In this document: one piece after another, positions 36,065 through 45,978 of the stretch | How positions within the stretch are numbered: the first letter of the stretch is position 1 | How the letters are laid out: the number at the start of each line of letters is the position of its first letter | From: Nitrospirae bacterium YQR-1 | GTDB lineage: Bacteria; Nitrospirota; Thermodesulfovibrionia; Thermodesulfovibrionales; Magnetobacteriaceae | Reading direction: 5' to 3' | Assembly: GCA_039908095.1 (NCBI GenBank) | Contig: JAMOBJ010000008.1 | Location: 1-64,000, forward strand | DNA: 64,000 nt | The notes under the pieces: model-generated | Told to the model about the DNA's origin: nothing | The model's database searches: none | Seen by the model: the letters and a program-made list of their open reading frames with translations, nothing else | Program-made: the position numbers and the translations under genes

Positions 36065-37597
36065 TTATTCATACTTTATCATATACAAGAAAAAGTTTTC
36101 ACTCTTTACTATGCTCTTTGTAAAGTGTCTAAGAGGAATTAACCCGTTTTGCTGCACTACATCATCGGGTAAAGGGTTTTCATTTACAATAAATAAAACG
36201 TCGGTTTTTATAGAATTTCTATATCTATCAACATATTTAAGCACATCCACCGTTTCATCCTTTATGGATTTCCAGACAGTGAAGGTGCCGGTTTTGTCAA
36301 TTACCGGATAATAAAAAGCTCTGTCAAGATATGCTGACACAGCACTTGCCGCATAAAACCAGTGGCCGGCAACAGGCATATTTTGCTGGTAATTTTGCTT
36401 GATATAATTTGCCGCTTCCTTACTCTCTGAAAAAGGATACATGAAATCAATGGTGTTTGCCGTTAATGCTCCGGCCATACTCAGCGAAAAGACAGCAGTT
36501 ATGAAACGGGTTTTATTTTTTTCAAAAAAGCTGAAAAACGCATTGAGCGGGATTGTTTGTGAGGGATAGTAACTGTTCAGCCACAAGGCCGTTACAAATG
36601 CAAAGTAATAGTGGGCCTTGTGGCGGGTATAGCCTTCATAAAAGATATAACCAAATGCCGTAACGCCAATCACACTGAGAGCATAATAGAAAGCCGGTAT
36701 TTTTTTTCTAAGTACAATGAAAAGCGAAAACAGGAGTAATCCTAAGGAGAGAGACAGCTTTAAAACATATATCATTTCCTGCTGAAGAGGCAGATAACTC
36801 AGAAAATTAGTATGCCAGAAATTCAATTGAAAGCGAGGGACGGGGACAAAAACATTCCACAGTGAGGAAATCAGGCCGGCTGTTTTCTGTAGAAAAACAG
36901 GGGTAACAATGACGGGATTATAGAAACGGGCATCTGCCGGAGGAATAAGTTGAATTACAGAGAGTAAAAGGCCTGAAGTAAAAATCAAAATTGAAACGTA
37001 TAACCGTCCTGTCCTGTAAACACGGTAATCCTTCAAAAGCAGTGGTTCGAGAAAGATAGTGAGCGCAAGGGCTATCGCCAGTACTGTTGAAAGGGCGTTA
37101 CACTGGCACATTAAAAATAAAATTACCGAAAGAGTTAAGTAATTTCTGCTTTTTAAATCTTTACCGAAACATACACAGAAGATAAAAAGAAACAGAATGC
37201 CGGCGGCATAGTTTCTGCTTATTGTTGCGTATTCAAAGAAGGGGAAATAACCAAAGACAAACAGCGTTCTTGAGAGTTTATTAAAGGGGGCAAACCGCAA
37301 AAATACAAATGAGGAAAGTGTGGCGATAAGTAGATGAACCATCTGCATAGCAACGGGATTTCTTGTTAGCCTGGTTATCGGATAGAGAATTAAATGCCAA
37401 AGCATGGGATGCCCCTGATAGCGCATGTTTTCTATGAGCCCATGCAGTGAAGAGGCCTCTGCGGCTATCATCCATGCCTCCAGCTCATCACGCCACATTT
37501 CATGGTGCAAGATGTTAAATAGGGTCAAGATAAAAAAAACAGAGGTGCAGATATATACAAATTTCAAATCGCCGCCGGCTCTTTCCATAACTGTCAC
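36065..37597 (-). CDS. Multi-pass GT-C-like membrane protein (tandem paralogue A)
   Basis: 510 residues, first of three tandem paralogues, with the same H-H-E-M-W-R-D-E-L-E-A-W loop and R-Y-Q-G-H-P-M-L-W-H patch, which are nearly identical to paralogue C. The GTG start at 37597 follows a GGGG-containing site; ATG at 37588 is the alternative. The three-gene set probably acts on a shared surface-glycan pathway with the GT2/GT-C pair downstream. Confidence 0.7.
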   Translation of the reverse strand: MTVMERAGGDLKFVYICTSVFFILTLFNILHHEMWRDELEAWMIAAEASSLHGLIENMRYQGHPMLWHLILYPITRLTRNPVAMQMVHLLIATLSSFVFLRFAPFNKLSRTLFVFGYFPFFEYATISRNYAAGILFLFIFCVCFGKDLKSRNYLTLSVILFLMCQCNALSTVLAIALALTIFLEPLLLKDYRVYRTGRLYVSILIFTSGLLLSVIQLIPPADARFYNPVIVTPVFLQKTAGLISSLWNVFVPVPRFQLNFWHTNFLSYLPLQQEMIYVLKLSLSLGLLLFSLFIVLRKKIPAFYYALSVIGVTAFGYIFYEGYTRHKAHYYFAFVTALWLNSYYPSQTIPLNAFFSFFEKNKTRFITAVFSLSMAGALTANTIDFMYPFSESKEAANYIKQNYQQNMPVAGHWFYAASAVSAYLDRAFYYPVIDKTGTFTVWKSIKDETVDVLKYVDRYRNSIKTDVLFIVNENPLPDDVVQQNGLIPLRHFTKSIVKSENFFLYMIKYE

Positions 37598-37666
37598 ATC
37601 AGCCCTGGGGTGAGTACCTATTGATACTTACACTTATAGTTAATGCTGACAACAAAAAACCGGATA

Positions 37667-37696
37667 CTGTATTACCGCCTGTAAGCGGCAATACAG
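37667..37696. other. Interrupted palindrome in the divergent intergenic region
   Basis: CTGTATT (37667-37673) pairs with AATACAG (37690-37696), and CCGC (37675-37678) with GCGG (37685-37688), leaving one opposed A/C and a CTGTAA loop. It lies between divergent genes with no T run, so an operator or mRNA leader element is more likely than a terminator. Confidence 0.4.
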
Positions 37697-37834
37697 TATA
37701 TATATCTACAGGTGACGGAAACCCCTCTGCCTGAGTCAACTGGATAAGCATCAGTAAAACATTATCATCATGTTATGTATCATCAATAAGTGTTATGATA
37801 CAAAAATGCAGCACAATGGTGCAATTACAAATGC

Positions 37835-37860
37835 AAACGGTTTTTATTTTTATACCGTTT
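37835..37860 (+). promoter_or_regulatory. Inverted repeat just upstream of gpsA
   Basis: AAACGGT (37835-37841) and ACCGTTT (37854-37860) are perfect inverted copies around an A/T-rich 12-base spacer, 23 bases before the gpsA start. It could be an operator overlapping the promoter or a leader hairpin. Confidence 0.4.
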
Positions 37861-37883
37861 AATTTATACTAAAAAGGTTGAAC

Positions 37884-38873
37884 ATGGACAGGATAAGTGT
37901 GATAGGGGCAGGGAGCTGGGGAACTGTGCTGGCCAATATGCTGGCACTCAAAGGCCACACTGTCACACTTTGGGCATATGAGGCGGAAACGGTGCAGAGC
38001 ATATTAAGTACCGGAGTAAATGAAATCTTTATGCCTGAGCTTAACCTTTCTTCAAACGTAAAACCCACTAATGACATCAATGAGGCTGTTGATTCTGTAA
38101 AATATGTGATATTTAGTGTGCCTTCCCAGTTTTTGCGCAGAGTGCTGGATTTAATAAAGTTAAAATTACCTCAGGACGCAGTAGTGGTGACAGCGGCAAA
38201 GGGAATAGAAAAGGTGACACTTATGACGGCAAGCGCGGTAATAAGGGATTTTTTGCCTAATGAGGTGGCAGCTCTGTCGGGACCCAGCTTTGCAAAAGAG
38301 GTGGCATTAAGAAAACCGGCAGCCGTTTCCCTTGGAGTTCAAAACGATACAAACGGTCATATCCTGCAGGAGGTATTAAATACAGAGTATTTCCGGGTAT
38401 ATACAAACGACGATATTTTAGGGGTAGAGCTTGGCGGAGCCTTAAAAAACGTAATAGCCATAGCTTCAGGTATCTGCGATGGTTTGTCATTAGGGAATAA
38501 TGCAAGGGCGGCATTGATAACACGGGGGCTGTCGGAAATAGTGCGTCTTGGAGTTAAGGCAGGCGCCCGTGAGCGTACATTTTCAGGATTAAGCGGCATA
38601 GGGGATTTGGTGTTAACCTGTACGGGGGTGCTTTCGAGAAACTATACGGTTGGAAAGAAACTTGGTATGGGGCAGAGTCCGCAGGAGATTGTCAAAGGCA
38701 TGAAAGCGGTGGCGGAGGGTGTTGAGACCTCACAGTCAGCCTATGAGTTATCAGTAAGACACGGAGTTGAGATGCCGATAGTCGAACAGGTGTATAAGGT
38801 GATTCATCATGGTAAGGACCCCGGCTCGGCCGTAAAGGAGCTGATGTCCAGAGAGCTTAAGCGGGAGTTTTAG
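37884..38873 (+). CDS. gpsA: NAD(P)-dependent glycerol-3-phosphate dehydrogenase
   Basis: 329 residues. It makes sn-glycerol-3-phosphate for phospholipids. The Rossmann motif G-A-G-S-W-G-T at the N-terminus, the catalytic A-L-K-N-V-I-A-I-A-S-G and G-L-G/S-D-L-V-L-T-C patches identify GpsA. The frame opens at a TTG (37878); the ATG at 37884 is 6 bases after AAGG and gives the family's usual start. Confidence 0.96.
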   Translation: MDRISVIGAGSWGTVLANMLALKGHTVTLWAYEAETVQSILSTGVNEIFMPELNLSSNVKPTNDINEAVDSVKYVIFSVPSQFLRRVLDLIKLKLPQDAVVVTAAKGIEKVTLMTASAVIRDFLPNEVAALSGPSFAKEVALRKPAAVSLGVQNDTNGHILQEVLNTEYFRVYTNDDILGVELGGALKNVIAIASGICDGLSLGNNARAALITRGLSEIVRLGVKAGARERTFSGLSGIGDLVLTCTGVLSRNYTVGKKLGMGQSPQEIVKGMKAVAEGVETSQSAYELSVRHGVEMPIVEQVYKVIHHGKDPGSAVKELMSRELKREF

Positions 38874-38878
38874 CCTGG

Positions 38879-39628
38879 GTGGATACAGAATCTCTGAAGA
38901 GCCTCCTAAATTCCTTTAAAAACGGAGCTACAGGACTGGATGATGTAGTGAAAACTCTGAAACATCTGCCGTATGAGGACCTGGAATTTGCCCGTGTTGA
39001 CCACCACAGGGAGCTGGTATCCGGAATGGGGGAGGTGGTTTTTGGGCAGGGTAAAAGGCCTGAGGAAGCCATAGCGATAGCACAAAAGATTTATGAAAAA
39101 AGCGGTAAGGTTCTGCTGACCCGCGTAAGTGAGGACGTCTATAACGGCCTTGGCATAGAGGGCGCCGTGTATGACAAACAAGCGCGCCTTATAACAGCCT
39201 GCAATAAGAACACTGAAAACAAAGGGAAGGTGCTGGTAATAACAGCCGGCACGGCGGACATTGCGGCGGCAAAGGAGGCGGCACTGACAGCGTCCTTCTT
39301 AGGCAGTGTTGTGGAAACACTGTATGATGCCGGGGTGGCGGGGCTTCACAGAATACTAAAAAACATGGAGCTGTTCTCTACCGCCAATGCCATAGTGGTG
39401 GTAGCCGGCATGGAGGGGGCGCTTCCCTCCGTGGTAGGGGCTCTTACAGATAAACCTATCATTGCAGTGCCCACCTCAGTTGGTTACGGCACGTCTTTAG
39501 GGGGGCTGACCGCCCTGTTTGCAATGTTAAATTCATGTGTTCCGGGCATAGCCGTAATGAATATTGATAACGGTTTCGGCGGCGGCTGCTTTGCCCATAA
39601 GATAAACATGTTGTCGGTACGGGGATAG
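38879..39628 (+). CDS. larB: LarB-like pyridinium-3,5-biscarboxylic acid mononucleotide synthase
   Basis: 249 residues. The C-terminal half is PurE-like (V-V-A-G-M-E-G-A-L-P-S-V-V, P-T-S-V-G-Y-G, G-L-T-A-L-F-A-M-L-N-S-C), with the LarB-typical D-H-H-R-E-L patch in the N-terminal part. LarB carboxylates and hydrolyses nicotinic acid adenine dinucleotide in making the nickel-pincer cofactor of lactate racemase-type enzymes. larC and larE are not in the window. The GTG start is 5 bases after gpsA. Confidence 0.88.
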   Translation: MDTESLKSLLNSFKNGATGLDDVVKTLKHLPYEDLEFARVDHHRELVSGMGEVVFGQGKRPEEAIAIAQKIYEKSGKVLLTRVSEDVYNGLGIEGAVYDKQARLITACNKNTENKGKVLVITAGTADIAAAKEAALTASFLGSVVETLYDAGVAGLHRILKNMELFSTANAIVVVAGMEGALPSVVGALTDKPIIAVPTSVGYGTSLGGLTALFAMLNSCVPGIAVMNIDNGFGGGCFAHKINMLSVRG

Positions 39629-39630
39629 TT

Positions 39631-41436
39631 ATGGAAGGAGAGAAACCCTCAAAGTCTCAGCGTCTTACCGGAGATTTTGTAATTAAGGCGCTCCTTGCCC
39701 AACGCACAATAAGCAATGAACAGGCTGAGACGATAACAAAAGAGTATGAGGTCAGGCGGATGCGCCTCCAAAAAGTACTTGACTCCGCACTGGTTGGTAA
39801 ACACGGCGGCATACGGGAAATCATCTCTCCTGCCGAGGTTATCGCCTCTTATGAGCTTGAAATGCCGGGAGCTGCCGGTAAGATTATAAATGAAGACATT
39901 ATAACGGAGGCATTAGCCAAAGAAATAGCAATCCCGTACAGAAAACTTGATCCGTTAAAGCTTGATCTCTCGGTTGTAACCGGACATGTACCGCGTCCCT
40001 TTGCCCTCAAATATACACTTGCGCCTGTTCAACAGAGTGGAGATACTATTGTCATAGCGGTAGCTGATCCTTTTAACATGGAAGGCATAGACAGCATAAA
40101 GCAGCTAAAGAGGTTGAAGCTGCAGCTGGTACTAAGTTCCCGCAGTGATATAATTAAAATAGTCAGGGAGTTTTTTGGTTTTCATTCATCTGTGGCGGCG
40201 GCAAATGCACAACTGAAACCAACCACTGATCTGGGTAACCTTGAACAGTATGTAAAGATGAAGGGCCAGGGCGAGATAGAGATGACCGACTCACATGTGA
40301 TTAACGCAGTGGAGTACCTGTTGCAGTATGCCTTTGACCAGAGGGCAAGTGACATTCACATCGAGCCTAAACGGGATAAGTCAGTGGTGAGGCTGCGTAT
40401 AGACGGTGTTATGCACTATGTTCATTCGATGCCAAAGCCTGTCCATGCTCCCGTGACATCCCGGTTGAAAATGATATCAAGAATGGACATAACGGAAAGA
40501 CGCCGCCCTCAGGACGGCAGAATCAAAACTACATATAAAAACAAAGAGCTTGAACTGAGAGTATCCACATTACCTGTAGCATTTGGCGAGAAAATAGTAA
40601 TAAGAATTTTTGATCCTGACGTTTTGATGCAAACTGTGGAAAATCTGGGATTTTATCCGCGTGAGTATCAGCAGTATAATTCATTTATAAACAGACCTAA
40701 CGGTATAATCATGGTAACCGGTCCTACCGGAAGCGGTAAAACCACGACTCTGTATTCGTCACTACGGGCGCTGTCCTCTCCGGAGGTTAACATTATAACC
40801 ATCGAGGATCCGATAGAGATGGTGTTGGAGGATTTTAACCAGGTGGGAGTTCAGGCCGCTATAGGAGTCACCTTTGCAAACATCTTACGGACGATTCTGA
40901 GGCAAGACCCTGACATTATAATGGTCGGAGAGATAAGAGACAAGGAGACGGCGGAAAATGCCATTCAATCGGCGCTTACCGGCCACCTTGTACTGTCAAC
41001 ACTTCACACAAACGATGCACCGTCAACAATAACGCGTCTGCTGGATTTAGGAATACAGGCTTTTTTAATTTCCTCAACAATAATAGGGGTAATTGCACAG
41101 CGGCTGGTGCGCAAAATATGCCTGCACTGTAAGCAGGAAAGAAAAATGTTACCGGATGAGATGGAGTACCTGCAATTGAAAGCCGGTGATTATGTGGTGC
41201 ACTATGGGCGGGGTTGTGCCGAGTGCAGGGGGACCGGGTACATGGGACGCACGGCTATATTTGAAATCATGGAGTTAACGGAAAACGTTAAGCGGATTCT
41301 GACGCCCAATGTAGATGCTGCAGTGCTTTATAAAGCGGCAAGGGCAGACGGGATGGTAACCCTGAGGGAATCCGCCGTCAGAAAGATGCTTGACGGTGTA
41401 ACAACCTACGAGGAAGTCGTTTCTATGACAGGGTAA
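39631..41436 (+). CDS. Type IV pilus/type II secretion assembly ATPase (PilB/GspE family)
   Basis: 601 residues. An N-terminal MshE-N-like domain is followed by the secretion ATPase core: Walker A G-P-T-G-S-G-K-T-T, Asp box I-T-I-E-D-P-I-E, Walker B D-P-D-I-I-M-V-G-E-I-R-D, His box L-S-T-L-H-T-N-D-A, and a C-x2-C…C-x2-C zinc module. It powers pilin or pseudopilin polymerisation. No other pilus gene is adjacent, so PilB versus GspE cannot be settled here. Confidence 0.92.
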   Translation: MEGEKPSKSQRLTGDFVIKALLAQRTISNEQAETITKEYEVRRMRLQKVLDSALVGKHGGIREIISPAEVIASYELEMPGAAGKIINEDIITEALAKEIAIPYRKLDPLKLDLSVVTGHVPRPFALKYTLAPVQQSGDTIVIAVADPFNMEGIDSIKQLKRLKLQLVLSSRSDIIKIVREFFGFHSSVAAANAQLKPTTDLGNLEQYVKMKGQGEIEMTDSHVINAVEYLLQYAFDQRASDIHIEPKRDKSVVRLRIDGVMHYVHSMPKPVHAPVTSRLKMISRMDITERRRPQDGRIKTTYKNKELELRVSTLPVAFGEKIVIRIFDPDVLMQTVENLGFYPREYQQYNSFINRPNGIIMVTGPTGSGKTTTLYSSLRALSSPEVNIITIEDPIEMVLEDFNQVGVQAAIGVTFANILRTILRQDPDIIMVGEIRDKETAENAIQSALTGHLVLSTLHTNDAPSTITRLLDLGIQAFLISSTIIGVIAQRLVRKICLHCKQERKMLPDEMEYLQLKAGDYVVHYGRGCAECRGTGYMGRTAIFEIMELTENVKRILTPNVDAAVLYKAARADGMVTLRESAVRKMLDGVTTYEEVVSMTG

Positions 41437-41526
41437 GCGCTCTACCCAACTGCAGCTTGGTATGACTATTTGAGCTTGTCAAAGTATCAGATATTAAATC
41501 TTAACAATTATCGTATATAATAATCC

Positions 41527-43653
41527 ATGCGCCGGAAAATTAAAATACGATATTATCTGACCTCTTTTGCCGTTGTTGAGACGGTACTGGTTCTGTTATT
41601 ACTATTTTTTATGAACAGCAGAAAAGATGAGATACTCACTAATGCCACAGTGCGGTTGCAAGACACCTATCAGAGTGTTTTTAATAATTTCAGCCTTCAG
41701 GGACAAACCATCTACAGTGACATATCCAGCAGGCCGGAGATTCTTAAAATTATTTCTGATGCCGACACAGCAAATCAGAAAGAAAAAGCGTTGTTACGCA
41801 GCAGGTTATACGATATATTAAACCCGTTTTATGAAAAGCTGAAGAGTCTGGATGTTGTTCAACTACATTTTCATCTATCCGACGGCACCACATTTCTGAG
41901 ATTTAATATGCCGTGGCTGTTTGATGATAATCTTACAAAAGTAAGATACTCCATAAACTACATCCTGAGTGAGAAACAGCCTGTTGAGGGGTTTGAGCAT
42001 GGCAGATATAACAGCGCATTCCGGTATGTATTTCCCATTACTAAATACAATGTTTTTATAGGTAGTTTTGAAACAAGCATTCATTTCAAAGATTTTAAGA
42101 AAAATCTGTTTAAAATTTTTCCGGCAGAATACTTTTTAATAGTTAATAAAGAGGCCATCAATAAAGAATACACTATCTCAGCTTTAAACCAATACACGAA
42201 AACCTCCTTAAATGGTGATTATCTGATTGAGCCGTCTGAACTGAAAAATAACGACTGCGCACCCTTAAAAAAAAATAATCTTGAGGAAATTTTACAGTTT
42301 ATAAAAACTGACGTTACCGGTAATCTGCAAAAGCGTATAGCTTTTTCTCATCTGCTTAAAAGTAACGGAAAGTACTACATAATTTCATTTGTACCGGTAC
42401 AAAACACGGAAAAGCGTATAGGGGCCTACCTTGTGTCTGTTGTGGAAAATAATGATATAACACTATATAATGATTTTACTTTAAGATTAATTGCCGGCAC
42501 GTTTTTTCTTGTTTTGATTATTTCACTGCTCTATGTTAACAACAAGATTATAAAGCATAAAAAATTAATCGAGTCTGACCTTAAGTTTTTACAATTATTT
42601 CTGGAGACTATCCCAAATCCTGTTTTTTTTATGGATTACAGCGGAAAATATAAAGGTTGTAACAGCGAATTTGCCGATATTCTCAGGTTACGCAAAGAAG
42701 ATATTTTAGGCAAGGGGGCATATGAAATCCTTACTGAGGAACTTGCCGGTATTTTAAGCAGGGACGATAAAAAGCTGATGAAAACAGCAGAGAAGCAGAC
42801 ATATGAGGCACGGATTACATATAGTGACGGTAGGGTGCATGACGTGATAATTGTCAAAGCACCGGTAATGTCTTATCGTAGAAGCTATGGAATCGTTGGC
42901 AGTCTTTTGGATGTGACTGAGCGTAAGCAGATGGAACAGCTGCTGGTAAACAATGCCCGTATTGCCTCTATGGGAGAGCTGATAACGGCGATAGCCCATA
43001 ACTGGAGGCAGCCGCTTAATGAAATCGGCCTTACAATTGCCGACATAGAGGATGCCTTTGAATTCGGCCAGCTTGATAAGGACTATCTGCGCGATTCCGT
43101 ACAAAGCGCAATGAACACTCTCCATAGCATATCAAATACGATCAATGAGTTTAGAAGTTTTTATAAACCCACAGAAGTACCGGATGAGTTTGAAATCGGC
43201 TTAGCAGTTGAGGATACCTTGAAAATGTTTACAGAGGCGATAGAGAGCTCAGGAATTAGCTGCATTTCAACTCTGCTGAAAGATATAAAAGTGAAGGGTT
43301 ATGAGAGCGAATTTAAACAGGTTTTTTTAAGCATTCTCAACAATGCAAAAGATGCAGTTACGGAGAATTTAATCAGAAATTCAGAAAAAGCCGGCAGCGG
43401 CAGGATTGAAATCAATATGAGCAGGGAATCAAATAAGAAAGTTACTGTTACGGTAGCAGACAATGGAGGCGGAATTCCGGAAAGAGTTATAAACAGGATT
43501 TTTGACCCCTACTTTACAACAAAGATGCAGGGTAAGGGTATCGGTATGGGTTTATATCTTGGAAAAATAATAATAGAACATAAGATGAAAGGCAGACTAT
43601 ATGCTGTTAATTCCGGCAGTGGAGCTGTCCTTACAATTGAACTAGGCTATTGA
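41527..43653 (+). CDS. Membrane sensor histidine kinase (Cache-type sensor, PAS, kinase)
   Basis: 708 residues. A membrane helix (about 12-28), an extracytoplasmic Cache-like sensor domain (about 30-310), a second helix (about 320-338), a PAS domain (about 350-470), then the kinase core with H-box I-A-H-N-W-R-Q-P-L (His491), and G1/F/G2 boxes (D-N-G-G-G-I-P, F-D-P-Y-F-T-T-K, G-I-G-M-G-L-Y-L). No response regulator is adjacent, so it is an orphan kinase here; the ligand is unknown. Confidence 0.9.
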   Translation: MRRKIKIRYYLTSFAVVETVLVLLLLFFMNSRKDEILTNATVRLQDTYQSVFNNFSLQGQTIYSDISSRPEILKIISDADTANQKEKALLRSRLYDILNPFYEKLKSLDVVQLHFHLSDGTTFLRFNMPWLFDDNLTKVRYSINYILSEKQPVEGFEHGRYNSAFRYVFPITKYNVFIGSFETSIHFKDFKKNLFKIFPAEYFLIVNKEAINKEYTISALNQYTKTSLNGDYLIEPSELKNNDCAPLKKNNLEEILQFIKTDVTGNLQKRIAFSHLLKSNGKYYIISFVPVQNTEKRIGAYLVSVVENNDITLYNDFTLRLIAGTFFLVLIISLLYVNNKIIKHKKLIESDLKFLQLFLETIPNPVFFMDYSGKYKGCNSEFADILRLRKEDILGKGAYEILTEELAGILSRDDKKLMKTAEKQTYEARITYSDGRVHDVIIVKAPVMSYRRSYGIVGSLLDVTERKQMEQLLVNNARIASMGELITAIAHNWRQPLNEIGLTIADIEDAFEFGQLDKDYLRDSVQSAMNTLHSISNTINEFRSFYKPTEVPDEFEIGLAVEDTLKMFTEAIESSGISCISTLLKDIKVKGYESEFKQVFLSILNNAKDAVTENLIRNSEKAGSGRIEINMSRESNKKVTVTVADNGGGIPERVINRIFDPYFTTKMQGKGIGMGLYLGKIIIEHKMKGRLYAVNSGSGAVLTIELGY

Positions 43654-43748
43654 TGACGACAATATCCTTACCCTTTGATTAAAGATTAAAGCCAAAGCAA
43701 CCGATAAATAAATGAGTGCTTTAAATGTTGTGCGTGGGGGGTGTAGTA

Positions 43749-43931
43749 ATGGAATACACCGTGGATTATGTATCAGAAATTCCTGCTTTGAGGGATGCCG
43801 TCCCTTACGAAACTAAGGATAAGCTGCTGTATAAAAGGGCAAAAAAGTTTTTTTTTAAGAAAACGTGGAAGAAAAAAACGTCTGAAATTACAAAGTCTCG
43901 CAAGAGGCATATTATTGATATAATGGTATGA
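43749..43931 (+). CDS. Small basic hypothetical protein
   Basis: A 60-residue frame, Lys-rich in its second half. The ATG at 43749 is 7 bases after a G-rich stretch (43735-43740); the frame is also open eight codons further up. It lies alone between the histidine kinase and the ABC exporter. No family is recognised, and it may be a chance frame. Confidence 0.35.
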   Translation: MEYTVDYVSEIPALRDAVPYETKDKLLYKRAKKFFFKKTWKKKTSEITKSRKRHIIDIMV

Positions 43932-43988
43932 AGGAGATTTACCTAAGCAGCCCAGGGTGAGCTATAACAGCTAAAACAATAGAAAGAT

Positions 43989-44765
43989 ATGTTTAAAGAA
44001 ATACTACAGTACAGAGAGCTCCTTTATATGCTCACGTTGCGGGATATAAAGATCAGATACAAGCAGTCGGTGATGGGATTTTTATGGGCTTTTTTTTTGC
44101 CGATGGTAATTGTAGTCTCAGGGTTTGTAGTTAAAGCCGCATTTTCATTAACAGCCGGTAAACCTATGGAGCATCAGGGCTTTGCAGCTATGGCAATTAA
44201 ATCCATCCATTGGTCATTGTTTATAAACTCTGTCAGATTTGCCACAAACAGCCTTATTCAAAATGGAAGGTTGATTGTACACATATATTTTCCACGTGAG
44301 ATACTTCCTCTGTCGTCTGTTTTAGTGAATTTATTCGACTTCTTTATCCCCCTGTTTTTGATCATGTGCGTATTTGTGCTCACAGATGTGGGTATCAGTG
44401 TCCATATTCTGTGGTTACCTGTTTTACTTTTTTTGTTTATTATATTTATAGTGGGAGCAGGGCTTATTTTATCCTGTGCCAATTTGTTTTTCAGAGACGT
44501 AAAGTACATTGTTGAGGTACTGCTGGCCTTTGGAATATTCTTTACACCGGTGTTTTATGACGCAGGGATGTTTGGAAAATGGGAAAACATATTGCTGCTG
44601 AATCCTGTTGGAAGCATCCTTGAGTGCATAAGCTCAGTTACCGTGTATCATCGCCCGCCTGATATGTTTTGGTTTAGCTATAGCACTCTGTGTTCTGTTG
44701 GGATTTTCCTTATCGGCTGGAGAGTTTTTCATAAAGCAGAGTCATTTTTTGCGGAGATATTATAA
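43989..44765 (+). CDS. Wzm-type ABC-2 polysaccharide export permease
   Basis: 258 residues with six hydrophobic helices and the family N-terminus (Y-R-E-L-L-Y-M-L-T-L-R-D-I-K-I-R-Y-K-Q-S). It pairs with the ATPase that starts 1 base later. The pair exports a lipid-linked polysaccharide such as O-antigen or a capsule/teichoic-like polymer across the inner membrane, consistent with the glycan genes nearby. Confidence 0.9.
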   Translation: MFKEILQYRELLYMLTLRDIKIRYKQSVMGFLWAFFLPMVIVVSGFVVKAAFSLTAGKPMEHQGFAAMAIKSIHWSLFINSVRFATNSLIQNGRLIVHIYFPREILPLSSVLVNLFDFFIPLFLIMCVFVLTDVGISVHILWLPVLLFLFIIFIVGAGLILSCANLFFRDVKYIVEVLLAFGIFFTPVFYDAGMFGKWENILLLNPVGSILECISSVTVYHRPPDMFWFSYSTLCSVGIFLIGWRVFHKAESFFAEIL

Positions 44766-44766
44766 C

Positions 44767-45975
44767 ATGCCGGAAATGGCTTTAGAGTGTCAGGGGCTGT
44801 GGAAGAGGTTTAAAAAGGGTGAGAGGTTTAACTCGCTGAGGGATTTACTGCCGGGAGCGTTAAAGGGTTTTTTCTCAAGAGACAGTCAATTGAAGCAGGG
44901 GGAGTTTTGGGCGCTTAAAGACGTATCGTTTGAAGTCCAAAGTGGTGAGGCCTTTGGCATAATAGGACCTAACGGAGCCGGTAAGAGCACATTATTAAAG
45001 TTAATCGCCAAAATTTTGCAGCCCAACGCAGGTGTAATAAAGGTAACGGGAAGGCTTGCCGCTCTCATTGAACTGGGTGCCGGGTTTCACCCTGACTTAA
45101 CAGGCAAAGAAAATATTTATCTCAACGGCGCCATTTTGGGGATGAAAAAACGTGATATAGACAAACGATTTGAAAGCATAGTGGAGTTTTCCTCTTTGTC
45201 GGGTTTTTTGGATACACCGCTTAGGCACTACTCAAGCGGCATGTTTGCCCGGTTGGGGTTTGCCGTTGCCACGCATGTGGATGCCGGCATTTTGCTTATA
45301 GATGAGGTGTTGAGTGTCGGGGATGCCGGTTTTCAGGTAAAGTGTATTTCAAAGATGCACGACCTGATAGCCCAGGGGACAACCGTAATCTTTATAAGCC
45401 ACAATGTAAGACAAGTAGCGAGGCTTTGTAAACAGGTGCTTGTACTGTCAAAAGGAGAGACTGCGGCTCTTACAAACGCCGATGAGGCGGTTAACCTCTA
45501 CTATAGTCTTGTCAGCGGCACATCGTCAAAAGACACAGACGCACGGGATAAGGCCATTACCGTTACTCCCTCAGATGACATGTGTAATCCCGTGGACTCC
45601 GTGCAGTTTGGAAGTGATATTAATCTTTTTGTCAAATGCACGCTGCCTGAGAGTTTTCCAAAGTCGTATCTTATTGTCAAAGTTGGTAACCACTACGGTG
45701 TGGACTTTCTGTCGTTTAACACAGAAAGAGCCGGAATAGAGATACGTGCGGGCACAACGGAGCTGCTTTGCCGGATTGAAAACCCAAGGCTTTTACCCAA
45801 CCGCTACAGAATAGCCGCATGGCTTATGGACACACTTACCGGGCAGGTCATAGATTATTTCCTGCATCAGGAAAAGGACTTGATAATAGAGCCCCCTGAG
45901 GCGGAGATGTTAAGACGGCTTCCAAACCCCGAGGCCACAGTGTTAGATGCTGTTTACACATGGAGACGTCTGTAG
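44767..45975 (+). CDS. Wzt-type ABC ATPase with C-terminal glycan-binding domain
   Basis: 402 residues from the ATG at 44767, which is 10 bases after GGAG and 1 base after the permease stop; the frame is open 69 bases further into the permease gene, an unlikely start. Walker A G-P-N-G-A-G-K-S-T, signature Y-S-S-G-M-F-A-R-L and Walker B I-L-L-I-D-E-V-L-S-V-G-D are present. About 150 C-terminal residues form a beta domain like Wzt-C, which recognises the non-reducing end of the exported polymer. Confidence 0.92.
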   Translation: MPEMALECQGLWKRFKKGERFNSLRDLLPGALKGFFSRDSQLKQGEFWALKDVSFEVQSGEAFGIIGPNGAGKSTLLKLIAKILQPNAGVIKVTGRLAALIELGAGFHPDLTGKENIYLNGAILGMKKRDIDKRFESIVEFSSLSGFLDTPLRHYSSGMFARLGFAVATHVDAGILLIDEVLSVGDAGFQVKCISKMHDLIAQGTTVIFISHNVRQVARLCKQVLVLSKGETAALTNADEAVNLYYSLVSGTSSKDTDARDKAITVTPSDDMCNPVDSVQFGSDINLFVKCTLPESFPKSYLIVKVGNHYGVDFLSFNTERAGIEIRAGTTELLCRIENPRLLPNRYRIAAWLMDTLTGQVIDYFLHQEKDLIIEPPEAEMLRRLPNPEATVLDAVYTWRRL

Positions 45976-45978
45976 CTA

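Noticed and set aside
41449-41463. Full copy of the ATACCAAG-end repeat after the PilB/GspE gene
   Set aside because: Only one end-like stretch is present (TGCAGCTTGGTAT); the other end and the core are not recognisable, so it was not listed as a separate repeat feature.
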